Below the pieces are notes generated by a model. That model was given only the letters and a program-made list of their open reading frames with translations, was not told the DNA's origin and made no database searches. A DNA stretch of 64,000 nt from contig MBPM02000002.1 in NCBI GenBank assembly GCA_001695595.3, positions 1,463,608 to 1,527,607 of the forward strand, given 5' to 3'. Made by a program: the position numbers and the translations under genes. The stretch's first letter is position 1, and each line of letters begins with the position of its first letter. Source of the stretch: Plasmopara viticola. Taxonomy: Eukaryota > Oomycota > Peronosporomycetes > Peronosporales > Peronosporaceae. Shown one piece after another: positions 37,561-48,797 of the stretch.

Positions 37561-40500
37561 GTCACCTAACAATTTGGTTCACGCATTCACGGATAAATAG
37601 ATAAAATTTGGAAAGTTTTATTTAATTACGAGTGTTTTTGACATAAAAGGAGGCGCGTCGACTTTACTCTTCTGTTAGCCCTAAATGAATTTGTGAAAAA
37701 TTGACGAATTATGATCATTGGGCAAGAAATGCGATTGCATTTGCTCCAAGTCAACGACAGAGCTTTTTGATCTGAAGAACCCTTTATTAAAGAGGGTTAA
37801 CGAAACGTAGAAATCTGTATTTACAAACAAAAAAATACCTCGACTTTCCTGACCATTACGCTTCTAAAAAGGCAAGGGTCGGGAACATCATTGCACTTCC
37901 TAAGACAATGCTGGCACACCTAACCTTTCATCTGAAAAGTTTTGCAAAGTTTTCATTTCTCAAAATACCGAACCTCGCATTTGTCCCCAGCATCTCTCGA
38001 ATCATTGCCCCCCTTACTCGATCTCGAAAATAAGGTGATTACAGGTGGCCATATGGCAGCTGATAGTGCCCAAAGGCACCACGCTTTTAAAATCATGCGC
38101 CTTGAGCGGCAGACCAAGCCTGGATATTACTACGATGGAAAACGACTTTTCGACGTAGTCAAAGACCCTCGATGAAGGTAATAAAGGTCGTTAGGTATGG
38201 GTCACATGGCGAAAATAGTCTTACTTGCTCTTTGAGGTCCCCGGGTTTTGAAGTTGCTCCGAGGATGCCGCGGTGTGACTACTAGGGTCGAAATTGAACG
38301 CATCTTATGTGTTTCCGCCCGATCTCCCAGAAACGGATGTTACTAATGAAGAAGAAATGTCAGGTGCTCTTCTCCACCATTTTTATCTACTGCTGAGGCC
38401 ATAACCTCTTCATGTAAAGTGTGTTGTATAATTAAAGCGTATATATGAGCGCCAAGAATTTTGTAAGGAGACGCCGCCTTGCATTTGCATAGGACTAATA
38501 GGAGCTGCTGGAGCGACCTCGGCACGAGTCGTTGCATCAGGAATAGAAGAAAAGGGTACTGCTTACATTAGTCAAGGTCTGTCGGTTTTGCATTGGAGTA
38601 TGTTAGGAGTGACTTTATATTCGGGCCCTGATCGCCTGGATTGGTAAAATGCAAAGATCCGCGCACCTCGGACGTTGTCTTTTGACCATCCAATTGATTT
38701 ATTTGTGCTTTAAGCTCACGGACGTAAATGGCTTTGTCTAAAGAGGTTGATCTTCGGATAGAAGCATTTTGAAGATCTCCTATTATCATACTAGGTTCTT
38801 TAACTGAGACGCGATGGAGACAGCATCTACGTACCAATTCCTTGCTTCCCTTGTTTTTCTCACGACGTCGGGAAAAATTCAAGTGAGGTTACAAGTACAC
38901 GCATAAACACATTCTAGAGCGATGCTTGACTTTGTTTTGTTTTTACAAGATGCTACGCCATTGCGGCACGTGAGGCAAATGAGTGTGATGGGCGCGATGG
39001 CTTACATCGACGAAGTAATATTGATTTGAAAGGTCATTCTCATTTACATCGATTGCATTGTTTAGAAGGTAAGTGAACCTCTCACGAGTCAGCGACTCGG
39101 GTCGGTACCCGGCGGAGGGCGAGTTATCCCTTGCTTGCTACCTTAGTGCGTTTGGATAATATGGTTACCCCAAGGAATGCATCGAGAGTATCCGTCTTTG
39201 ACTTTACAAAAATCCCACAGCCAATTTGTCAATTAGTACGATGTGGGTTAGGCGTAGCACCCAGTTAACGCGAGGCGGTCACGCTGGAGAAAAGCTAAGT
39301 TCTGTCGAGCTTCAAAAAGAGACTGAAGGGTTTACCGTGCTCTATAGCACGCATTGTACTTGTGAACTTGGCTTGCTGGCTTTGAAACAGCCGTGAAGGG
39401 TTAAGTCGAGCTAAGGTCTACCCTCGCTGACTGAATTGCGTTGGTTAAATACGTTCGATGCTTACATCTTAAGGAGTAAACCATATGATGAGAATCGCGG
39501 GCACATTCTCTCCGTTGGCTTTGTGACAGCGACTACTGTAATTTCACCTTGTAACCTTGTGCATTCAGGTTTGAATATCGTCGACTTTGATAGCGTCGCT
39601 GTTTGGTCTTGGGTTTAGATCCAACATGTGACTAACTATTGGGTATGACGTGGCTGAAGTGCCGGATGACTGAAGGTCTAAGCCCTTAAATACAACATAT
39701 TTGGTCCTTTGAATGAGTCATGACACTACGATAATGGGAAGCCGAGGTACTATCGGCTCACACACTGCATCCTTCGACCTATACTCTCGTCGTGTGAGAA
39801 AAGATTGTATGAGATCTTTTTCTTGATGGACATCCTCGTCTTTAAACTGCTTCCGAGTGAGACTTGTCCGAATTCATATACAGGAGAATTCCGTACTTCA
39901 ATCTGATGCACAATGTTTGAAGTCATAAGTTTTGCCAGCAATATGCAAAATTTTGGTCAAAAAATGGCATAAGAATTTGTGGTTAAGTGTGACAATTTGG
40001 AGGTTTGTTTTTGACGATTCTATACATTATCTACGTCGTTTTCGAGAGGTGGTCGCTATAACAATCTGAAGGAAACAATGCTTCCTTATGTTCAGCCTTC
40101 TATTTCTCGCTTTGCGCCCTATCGAGATTGCGTCTACATAATTGCCGGTAGTGCTATGGAATCGCTATGTCAGCATTAACTTAGAAAGTTGAGGCTTTCG
40201 AGCCGATCCAATATAGTTGCAATCCCTGACCTCTGACCTTTGACGCACCAAAACGCACATCCTTCGCTGTTAGTAATATGACCACGATATTGTAAGGCTC
40301 GCCGAGCGCTAATATGCCTCGTCATATGCATTAGAATGTGTCCGTTGGGATCTCGAATCAACGTTCAAACTTCATAGGCTATGACTTGTGTCTACCCTCC
40401 ATGCATTTGCTGACTTTATAGTCAATGAATAGAAAGTAGGGGTAAATGTCAAGGGATTGTGCCTCCTATCTGTCATCGCTCTAAACAGACTTGATACAAT

Positions 40501-40811
40501 TGTAGATCTAGGAAAAAATCTTAAAAACGCGCGGATAAAAATCAAAGAAATTTATTGCGCTGCTTTAAGGAAGCCTGTCAGAATACTTATACCCGCCACG
40601 ACTTGCATTCGCAAGCTTTGTCGCTCGGTGCCGAAGCACCTACCACAACTATGCTTCATGAGTCGCCTGCAGATTTATGAACAATTCGTATTTATATCAA
40701 CATACAAATACAGCTTTGTAATGCTCCTCGACTGGAATCGCATTTCTTGAACTCATAAGCTCAATGTGCGTCCTGATTACTTAATAAAGTCTCTTGATAA
40801 CTTCTCGCTCA
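37561..40811. other. Gene-poor region
   Basis: No intact gene is seen. A 77-codon frame at 37942-38175 and a 104-codon minus frame at 38568-38882 have no known motif. The start of this stretch may include the 3' end of the Gypsy relic. Positions 39225-39300 have a cggtcacgct / gttaacgcg pattern that could be LTR-derived, but this is unproven. Confidence 0.35.
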
Positions 40812-41087
40812 ACAGCCAATCATTGTATTGTATTGTATTACGTTATCGCGTTGCCAAGTTATGCACGTGCTAGGCTCAGTCTGGCTAGTCCACGGCATAG
40901 AGTGGCGTCCGCATACGTCGAGTCTCGTTCGGCGGGCAGTGCAGCCAGCATCGAGGTCGTAAGGGTCTTCCATTATTTTGTTTATCTCTGACTTGGTAAG
41001 AGCCCAGGTGGCGCTCAGGTGCTGGAGACCGTCGCGTCGAGGGTGAGACTCGTTAGAGACCTGCAGATGCCCGAGACAGCCAATCAT
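40812..41087 (-). mobile_element. 5'-truncated retroposon with 12-bp target-site duplication
   Basis: An insert of 252 bp (40824-41075) is flanked by exact copies of ACAGCCAATCAT (40812-40823 and 41076-41087). On the minus strand it ends in a pentamer tail (AATAC repeated) next to the duplication, as expected for target-primed reverse transcription. It is about 95% identical to part of 61785-62113 and lacks about 77 bp of that copy's 5' end. A minus-strand frame stays open through it (GHLQVSNESHPRRDGLQH onward), so it may be the 3' coding end of a LINE. A SINE is the alternative. Confidence 0.85.
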
Positions 41088-41642
41088 ATACCAAGAAAAT
41101 GGTGTAGGGGTGCTATAATAAGTAGGGTGGATGGGGGATAACGCGGGGGATAGCGACTCGCTTTAAACAGCGTACAGACAGCATGCCATTCTGCAAATGC
41201 ATCTCTTCACGTAGCTTGCCAATGTTGCTGTCTTTGTACTGCAGCGATTCAGTACTCTTGTTGCTACATTTGTTCCCTTATTCAGTACCGTTTTTCCACC
41301 TTTTCCTAAAAACTCTCAAGTCAATTCAGATTTGCGCAAACAAGACTCTAATTACTTTTGCAAGCTGTCTCGCTCGACATCAACTCTGCATCGCTTGTAG
41401 CCACTCTGTTTCGAGACAGCTGGTAGAATTTCTTTTTGTCTACTTGAATCGAAAGACAAAGATGTGAGCGCCTGCGTCTTTTACTGCAGAGTTTGCCCTA
41501 CTCAGCTCGCTATCCAGTACCAAGCAATTCCAATCGGTGGATGGGTTAAACGGTGCTTGCATTCGCACTAGCACGATCGATGCACGGAGCATTTGCATTA
41601 TCGCAGAGCTGCGTCGAGTCCCTCGCACAAGCAAGTCAGCGG

Positions 41643-41696
41643 ATGGTTAACGAAAACCCAGCATGTCCTATGGTTAACGAAAACCCAGCATGTCCT
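41643..41696. repeat. 27-bp tandem duplication (two copies)
   Basis: Two identical 27-bp units stand head to tail. This is a simple slippage-type duplication. Confidence 0.9.
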
Positions 41697-41794
41697 AAAA
41701 GCTCTCTGCAGTGTCCTGTATATAAAAAAAATTCCTGGACTTGTCCAAGAATTTTCAATTTTGTTAGGAAACTAAATCGAAGCTGCCGAGCTTA

Positions 41795-41890
41795 ACAACC
41801 CATTTTAAGACCGGGTTCCATACTTCTCATATTTTCGGTCTGTGGGTGGATGTTCAGCGGCGGTCACACTATTGAGTGTGATTGCTCATT
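41795..41890. repeat. Old dispersed repeat, copy C (fragment)
   Basis: It matches 24235-24365 in part: GACCGGGTTCC, then TTTTCGGTC, then GGTCACAC...GTGTGAT. Internal sequence between these blocks is deleted relative to copy A. Confidence 0.45.
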
Positions 41891-41910
41891 GTTATAACAT
41901 TAGAAAATAT

Positions 41911-43224
41911 TTAGAACGTAGTTGATGCAGAGCAACTTGAGTCTTCGTCTGCCCATCTTCTCGTTATGCTTTGAATGAGATGGTCGCCGTTTTTTCCACT
42001 AATAACGATCGGAATAGACTCGAAAAGTGCTGCCTCCATTCTGACGTTCTTCTCGTTGTAGTCAAAGTCCCGTTTCGCAGCAAGAAACATTGCCGAGTTT
42101 CCTTCCGCCTCGGCAGTCGCAGCAATTTCCCGCGCTTCCTTCACAGCAGCTTCAATTCGTGCTTTCGCATTCACTCTAGCAACGTTAACAAAATGCTCAA
42201 AGTCCGTCTTCAGATTGTGCAGTTCCACCAATGGCAATGCTTTGCGTGTCACCGTCTTGGCGGTCGCACGCGCGACAGCATCGACCTTGAACCCTTCAGC
42301 TGTTTTGATCTTATTTTCATTTTCCGATATGCGCTTTGCAATTGTGACTTGCGCCTTAGCTTACGCAATCGTGCGTCGTTCGTCACGAATGATTGCAGCC
42401 CGAATGCTTTCAGCTTCTAAATGTTTAATCGCACGCTCGTTATTCTTCTCCGATGCTGTAAGTTTTTGCGTCTCGTGGTTGAGTAAAATGCGCATCTGAT
42501 TCTCGTGGTGTTTCTCTTGTTCCTCCATGCGTGTCTTGAACGCCGTAGTCTCCTCCAGCGTTTCAGACAATTCAATGGGTAATTCTACATTCGTCACTTT
42601 CACAGTGGGAATAAAAACGCCAAACGGCTTGAGCTTGGTGTTTAGATCCGTCTTCATACCCACGGCAAACTCCTCTCGAAGGTCATGAACTTGATCATGA
42701 CGCACAGAGTGCACAAGGCCTCGAATGGCTTCTTCCATCAGGCTATAGAGCAGCTCGTCAAATCGATGGGCGCCCAACGTATAAACAAACGTGTACGCAT
42801 CGTCCGCTGTCGGGCCAATCTGAAAGCTAATGGATATATCAATGTCGACCATGACGTTGTCGGACGTAGGGCACCCGTGCACCGGGTTCGAGTAGGTCAC
42901 TGCCTGCTTGGTGACAATGTGCGACACACGGTGATGCGCTAGCCAGAACATTTTAAGCCCGGGATTCATAATGCCCGCGTGGGCGTTCCATTTTTGCTTA
43001 AGCACCCATAGCCCCGACGGAATCTTCATAAACAAGGTGAATAAGATGGGATAACTGGGCGTGAGGACGATCGGAATGCAACCGTCAGTCACACTAGCAT
43101 TGAAATGCTTTAAGGCATCAATGGGTTGGCCAATGTCTCTCTGCACCAAGTGATTTGCTCGGTAGCCATAGCGAGTCGTGCATCGTTCAATCACTAGATA
43201 ACTGATAACTAGATCATTTTGCAC
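41911..43224 (-). pseudogene. SPFH/band-7 family gene with an in-frame stop
   Basis: The minus strand encodes a band-7 protein: IPSGLWVL, RVSHIVTKQAVTY, NVMVDIDISISFQIGP, EEAIRGLVHSVRHDQVHDL, LKPFGVFIPTVKVTNVELP, then a long helical, charged C-terminal region. A TAA at 42361-42363 interrupts the helical region (after RRTIA); the same frame then runs on for another 150 codons to TGA or TAA at 41911 with matching helical character (AAVKEAREIAATAEAEG). No splice pair removes the stop in frame. No ATG opens the long frame at its 5' end; a short first exon near 43240-43271 (MMAKKKRFT) is possible. SPFH proteins form membrane-associated rings or rafts. It is paired divergently with the gene at 43354. 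Confidence 0.75.
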
Positions 43225-43353
43225 TCAGGTGGCTACCGTTACCTCGTAAATCGCTTCTTTTTCGCCATCATACACCACCGTTGCGTTTCCTCAATCCATC
43301 TTTTCTGGACTGCCACAAGTTGAAGTGCACGGTTATTCCTCAAAGTGACCTTC

Positions 43354-44863
43354 ATGGGTTGTGGTGGCAACAAACTAAGCGCAGACGCGCTCCCTGGTGG
43401 TCCGCAGCATCAAACACGACTGCTGTACCGCAATACTTGGCGTGTTGACGACGCGAACCGCATCTTTGGTGCCTGCTACGATGGCAACACCGTCGTGATC
43501 ATTAACCCGGGGCGCAGTCCCATCAAGCCCTACCTTCGTGAACCTGAGGGTGCGTACGCACTCGTGCAGAGCCAAGGACGCGACGTGGACTTTGTCAAGT
43601 CGGATGGCAGTCAAACGCCAGTATGGCCGCCAGGAATGCACGTTGCTTCGATCGTTACCAAGGTGGCACACTTTGTTACCAAGCAGTACATTGTTTTCGA
43701 CACTCCTATCAAGGGCTGCAAAACCGCGGATAATGTAACTGTCGGTATTGACGTGTGTTTGATCCTTCGAATCATGGGGGACGAGTCGAAAAATGAAGAT
43801 CCTGGACTTGTTCGGCGCTTTGTGTACGAATTAGGACCGAATGGTCTTGAAATGCAGCTACGGGCTGCACAAGACGAAGCTGTGCGCGCCTTGGCTCGCA
43901 GTGTCGAGCACACGGAAGTGTACAAGCTCAGGGACGGCACAATGCGCGAGAGGTTTAAAACAGGAGCGCTTAATGCTCGCACAGATCGGCCAGTCAACGA
44001 TGAGTTCCACTCACCCAACATGAAAGAGACATTGGAGAATAGGACGGAGGAGAAGGTGGTGATGTATTGCGTTACAGAAGATATCAAGCAAAGTTTAAAT
44101 GACCAATTTAACACGTACGGTGTGCAAAAAAATCACCAGCGTGGCCATCACCAACGTGACGCTTCCACACGAGTTTCAGGACCAGATGGACGGTCGTTCG
44201 ACGCACTTGAGCGCCATCAAGGAGCAGAAGATGAAGCAATTGAGTGAGATGCAGTTATTGCAGTACAAGGAGGAGCTCGGTACGACAAGACTCAAATGCA
44301 CGATGACGTTTATGGAAGAGGAACAAACAGGCAAGGCCAAGAGCGCCGAGATACAGAAAGGAATCGACCTTATTAACGCGCAGACTCAACTTGCGGACAA
44401 AGAGATTCTTCAGAAGACGACTGTCACTTGCAATAAGCGTGACGTTGACGCAGCGTTGCAAATTGCCGAGATTGAGGCAGAAACGGTGCGTATTGCTACG
44501 GAGATCAATGCTCATTGTGACGCAGAGATTGATCTCATCAACGCCGAGAAAGCAGCACTAGAAATGCAGCTGAAAGCTACGTCGGATGAAATTCGTACTA
44601 CCGCAGAAGCGAAGGCCGCAGAGATAATCGCTCGCGCAGAAGGTGCTGCCGTCAACAACCTGAAAATGTACCGAGAACACAAGCTCAAGATGGTGAAGCT
44701 AGACATGCTTGGTTCGCTGGCCAAGAACAAGAGGGCAGTGGTGTCTGGAGATGCGTCAAATAGCCTTCTGTCACAGGTGCTGGTGGCAAATCGCCAAGGC
44801 AACATATTGCTCAACATGGACGGCGCAATGAACAGGACTGCAGGCGACAGAGTGGTTTCATGA
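43354..44863 (+). pseudogene. SPFH/band-7 family gene with a frameshift
   Basis: The gene starts MGCGGNKLS, a possible N-myristoylation and palmitoylation site. The band-7 region follows: WPPGMHVASIVTKVAHFVTK, NVTVGIDVCLILRIMG, FVYELGPNGLEMQLRAAQDE, AVRALARSVEHTEVYKL. At 44126-44132 a run of seven A shifts the frame; with the shift the next frame continues ITSVAITNVTLPHEFQDQ and a long helical domain (LINAQTQLADKEI, AEIIARAEGAAVNNLKMY) to 44863. The total would be about 502 codons. It is paralogous to the minus-strand gene 129 bp away. The homopolymer makes a sequencing error a fair alternative to a true mutation. Confidence 0.75.
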
Positions 44864-45277
44864 AAATATATTTATTTATTGGTCTAATATCTACCGTATG
44901 CTATACGACTGGCAAGCCAGAATATTGTCCAATGGTCACGATAGTGGAATGCTTGGACCTCACACACCACTCATTTACTTTAAATGCGCGCTGCAGGACA
45001 TGTAAATGCACGCATACAAGTCTCTGCAATGCTTGAGGCGCTGAAAAGTGCCTTATCGTGTAGACTCTAGGTATGCCGTGTATCGTTTACGAGCGCTAAA
45101 TGAGAAGGGGTAAGCCCCAAAGGCCCTATGTGTGTAGAGGACGACGACTATTTTCTATTCGTCACACGCCTCAAGATCTGGGTCGTACACAATACAATAA
45201 GTAATCTGTTTTAACGTAAGCTCAGTCGTAGCTTCTACTCGCACTGTGCGGTATTCCATATGTCATTATATTCTGTT
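44864..45277. other. Intergenic region between convergent genes
   Basis: This 414-bp spacer lies between the SPFH gene and the 3' end of the RCHY1-like gene. No feature is recognised. Confidence 0.5.
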
Positions 45278-46824
45278 TTAGCGTGTGTGGTTTTGTTCCA
45301 TAGGACCGCACGCTATTTGACGCTCGGTATCATTAATCTGCCGCAGTAGCTTCGTATTATAAGACATACAGTCTTCATACTGGCACTGGCATACAAAGTA
45401 AGTAAAGTTCGTTAATCTTTAGCAGAAGCCACGCACCTTGTGGTAAACGAAATGGAAATTGGTGAAAGATTTACGCTCGCAATCACTACAGTAAATCAGC
45501 GACTTGTAATCTTGATATTCCATTGGCATTCGTTCACGCTCGAGCAGCTCATCAATGCTGGCAAAGTAAAGTTCCATATCTCCAAGAGATTTCGAACAAA
45601 GCGGGCAAATGTAGTTTGTCTACACGCCACAAGCAGACATTAGTGTTGCAACCACCTTTGTTGCCATTTTCGCAATGATCACATACCAATGTGTACTCTT
45701 CGTAGCAAGAAACATGCATACAATGGCCGCAAGGCAGAAACATGACAGGTGTGGTCGAGGTGAACATGTATGCGTGGCAGATTGGGCAGTCTGACTCTAG
45801 AGAGCGCTCTACGCACTTGTGCTTTTTCAACGTGATGCTCATGCAGGCATTGCAGCGGTCACAGTGAAAGTAGTCGATGTCCAGACCTTTGCCAATGCGG
45901 CAAATTTTGCATTTGTCGCAATGGTAAATATCTTTGCCGGGATCATCATCGATAAATCGACACACTTCGCAATAATAACGACCAAATTCACATTTGCAGT
46001 CCTCATTCACACAGGTTTTACCGATAGATTGAACAGTACCGCACTTCATACACGATACTAAATCAACAGCGTAGCGATCAAAAGCATGGTCCTCGTTTTC
46101 GTCTGCAATGAAAGGCGAGTAAGAAAAGGTAACTTCTTAAAAAAAATGCACCCAACTCACCATGGCAAAAGCGGCACAAATACCATTTCTCGCAGCATTT
46201 TCCAAACAGTTTACATTTCCGCCTACACAATCATGTCAATCAAATGTCGTACTAGCTTCAAAGCTAATTCTTGAGGATCACATACTGGTAATGACTGCAC
46301 CCTAAGATCGTTTTAGCTTCATCCTGTACAAAAACATCTCATCAGTAATGTGCTGCTGTGCTCTCAATTGGTATTGCTTTAGCTCACGTGAAAAGAGGGT
46401 TGTTTACGCTCGACTTCAGCATCGACTTCCAGTTTGACTGCATCCGCCCTTAATTTTGCATCGTTCCAATCCTTCATCATAAGATTTTGCACCGACTCAG
46501 CTTTTTGCTTTGGCGTCAATACTGGGCTAGACTGAATTTCCCGAATTTTCGCTTTCAGCAATGCTTGAGTGGCCTGAAAATACAGACAATCGTTCAAGCT
46601 TTTATCCTCGATTAGCGTCTTCAGCAATATTACTTCATACCTCAGCGCTAGAGAGTGGTGCTGGTAATGATGACGGACGAATTTCTTGACGCTGACTATT
46701 AGCTTGACTCGGACACGATCCATCATGAGCGGGACGCTCTGGGCTGCATCAACATGGCACTGTTCAGTCTACTGTGCATACATAATTTGTGCTTATAGCA
46801 TTTGTCAGCTCACCTTCTAAGCAT
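45278..46824 (-). CDS. RCHY1: CHY- and RING-finger E3 ubiquitin ligase, RCHY1/Pirh2-like
   Basis: Eight exons on the minus strand (46824-46814, 46743-46641, 46573-46388, 46323-46286, 46222-46161, 46102-45687, 45619-45437, 45385-45278) join in phase to 368 aa. A disordered N-terminus is followed by a helix (LLKAKIREIQSSPVLTPKQK). The CHY finger follows: GCSHYQRKCKLFGKCCEKWY, LCRFCHDENEDHAFDRYAVD, CMKCGTVQ. Then come the CTCHY repeats (HCDKCKICRIGKGLD, HCDRCNACMSI), a RING-H2 finger (CPICHAYMF, LPCGHCMHVSCYEEYT, CPLCSKS) and the zinc ribbon (YCSDCERKS, HKCQYEDCMSYNT). RCHY1 ubiquitinates nuclear substrates, p53 among them in animals. The N-terminal extension before the CHY finger is longer than in animal RCHY1. 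The first exon is only 11 bp and is the least certain part. Confidence 0.88.
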
Positions 46825-47120
46825 CACACCCTGTTGCCAAATAATGTCGATGTGACGAGAAATGAATAGCGAGTGACGGTGCGATGAGGTTTCGTACTCA
46901 CAGACACGACCTCAAAATATTAATAACCAATGCGTAATGTATTTTCATCCATGCAACACTATTTTCAGGGTACATGCCTCCTCGACATGCTGGAACTTTA
47001 TATACGACGTCAAAGGGCCATCTTTAAAGAAATCCTCTACTCCATATTTACTATTCCGGGTCTAAAATTCTACTTTATGTGTCTAGCTGACGATACCGGT
47101 ACATCAGTTAAGCCGCCTCA

Positions 47121-48177
47121 ATGCCGCCGCCAAAATTCGCCGAGAGGCTCCAGAAGGAGCTAGCTGCTCAAAAAGCTCGCGCAAAAGCTCTACAGCACCT
47201 TCATGCAACTGGAAGCGGTCTAAGTCAGCGTGAGTTGGCGCAGCAGCAACAACTTCGACAAAAGCAGACAGCAAATACTACGTCTATTGTGGCTCAGCGT
47301 CGCGTGTTTGGGGCGCAGGAGCTGTCAGCATCAAAAATGGTCGACCCTCGAATTAGAGACAACACGCTACATGTGTTAGCATTGCAACGTGCTCAGGAGT
47401 TGCAAAAGACGCAATATATCGAGCAACCAATGAATAGCAATCGATTTGAGTCGACGCTCGCGGAAGATCAATGCAGTGCGACGCCTGTAGGGTGGAAGGA
47501 AATCGTGGATTCGGAATCAGGAGACGTATACTATTGGAATGAGGTAAGTCTTGGTGGGTTGATCGGTTGGCATTTTAACAATGATCGATGAAAGAATTTG
47601 TGCCTTTAGGCAACCAACGAGACAGTGTGGGAGCGTCCTGAGAACTTAGTGGTACCGACAATCGTGGAGGCTGCTCAGACCAAGACCGAAGAATTGGTTG
47701 AGTAAGCGATGAGCAAGTTTGCGTAAGGTCTTGGATTTAAAAGTGGTTCATGTTGAGCAGTGGATGGGAAGCAGTGCGTGATGCAGCGAGCGGAGATAAT
47801 TACTATTGGAATCAAAAGACGAATGAGACGACGTGGGTACGGCCGATTGCACAGAGTGTGTCTTTATGTGAGAATATTAGTGCATTATGTGTGCTTTGGG
47901 TTTTTACTAATTTAGTCGATGCGTGGTGACAGCGCAAGCATTGGAAGCGAAAGCAAAACTCGACAATATCTTGAAGAGCTGTGGTAGAATCGGCGATATG
48001 ACAAATGCGAAGGCGAGCGACGACCAACCAAATTTGTCAAATGGTGGGAACAAACGAATTGCGGCAGTTGTCCACAATGACCTAAATGTAATTGCCTCGC
48101 ATGGGCATGAACAAAAGAGACTTAGGCTGGACACTGGCGCCAATGATGCCGTAAAACCTACAGATACAGGAGAATAG
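47121..48177 (+). CDS. Two-WW-domain protein
   Basis: Four exons (47121-47543, 47610-47701, 47761-47867, 47933-48177) give 288 aa. The N-terminus is a Gln/Ala-rich helix (FAERLQKELAAQKARAKAL). Two tandem WW domains follow at about residues 124-152 (GWKEIVDSESGDVYYWNEAT to VWERP) and 172-203 (GWEAVRDAASGDNYYWNQKT to TWVRP). Both keep the two Trp and the Pro that define the fold. The C-terminus is polar with a basic KRLRLD patch that may be a nuclear signal. WW pairs of this kind occur in splicing and transcription factors (PQBP1, FBP21, Prp40 types) that bind proline-rich ligands, but none is a clear match. The last splice junction was chosen because it alone keeps the long downstream frame; the simplest alternative would end about 22 residues into the last exon. 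Confidence 0.75.
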
Positions 48178-48797
48178 CAGTTGAATGGACTTGGTACGTC
48201 AAGATTTGCAACGTTAAGTTTAAGGTGTGACGAAAGTTGCTTAGATTTCTTGGTTGCTTCAGGGTTGGCATTGCATTGGCCTAGATCACAAAGCAAATTG
48301 TCAAGTCTTTTTCATCTCGCTGTTAGCTTCAGCAGTCCATAATCGACTGGCCTGAGCTACTTTGTTGTTGTTATATAGCTATCATGATTTTACTCGAGAA
48401 GTTGACCGTCGTTATTGCTATAAAGCGTATTATAACCATTCAAATCTATTCCAGCTTACTCCATAAGCAATTTAATGACCACTTTGCATATGACTTGACG
48501 ACCACTTAAAAGGCAAATAACTACAAGTGGAACCTCATATAAGAAATAAGTACACAGCTCGAGCTCTGACAAGTAGTTTGCACACCATTGCGAGTCGTTG
48601 CCACCATTATGTAAAGCAAAGCACTTGGTTCCTTCCGACATGCATGATCCAAAAGCTTATCAAGTTTTTCGCAACTACTTATTTTATCGCAAATACTGAA
48701 ATAGGCGACCACCGTCATTGAAATATGATATCAATTCACATTTGAATCGCTTACAGATTTCTTAGTTGAAGTTGAAGTGCGCATTCCCGAAATCAAC
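48178..48797. other. Intergenic region upstream of the HSF-type gene
   Basis: This is a 620-bp AT-rich spacer. No RNA gene or repeat is recognised. GCATTCCC at its end (48781-48788) resembles an initiator. Confidence 0.45.
48781..48788 (+). promoter_or_regulatory. Possible oomycete initiator (Inr) element
   Basis: GCATTCCC followed by GAAATCAAC lies 9 bases before the ATG at 48798. It fits the pyrimidine-flanked CATT core of oomycete initiators. Pattern match only. Confidence 0.3.

Larger units (their letters stand above)
41088..41910. other. Spacer with a tandem duplication and a repeat fragment
   Basis: A 27-bp unit (ATGGTTAACGAAAACCCAGC...) occurs twice in tandem at 41643-41669 and 41670-41696. 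A fragment of the old dispersed repeat lies at 41795-41890. No gene is recognised. Confidence 0.5.

Noticed and set aside
42361..42363. Removing the SPFH stop by splicing from GTAAGC
   Set aside because: No nearby acceptor gives an intron that keeps the downstream frame, and none has a pyrimidine tract.
43611..44114. 167-codon minus-strand frame opposite the plus-strand SPFH gene
   Set aside because: Shadow of the SPFH coding frame; no independent evidence.
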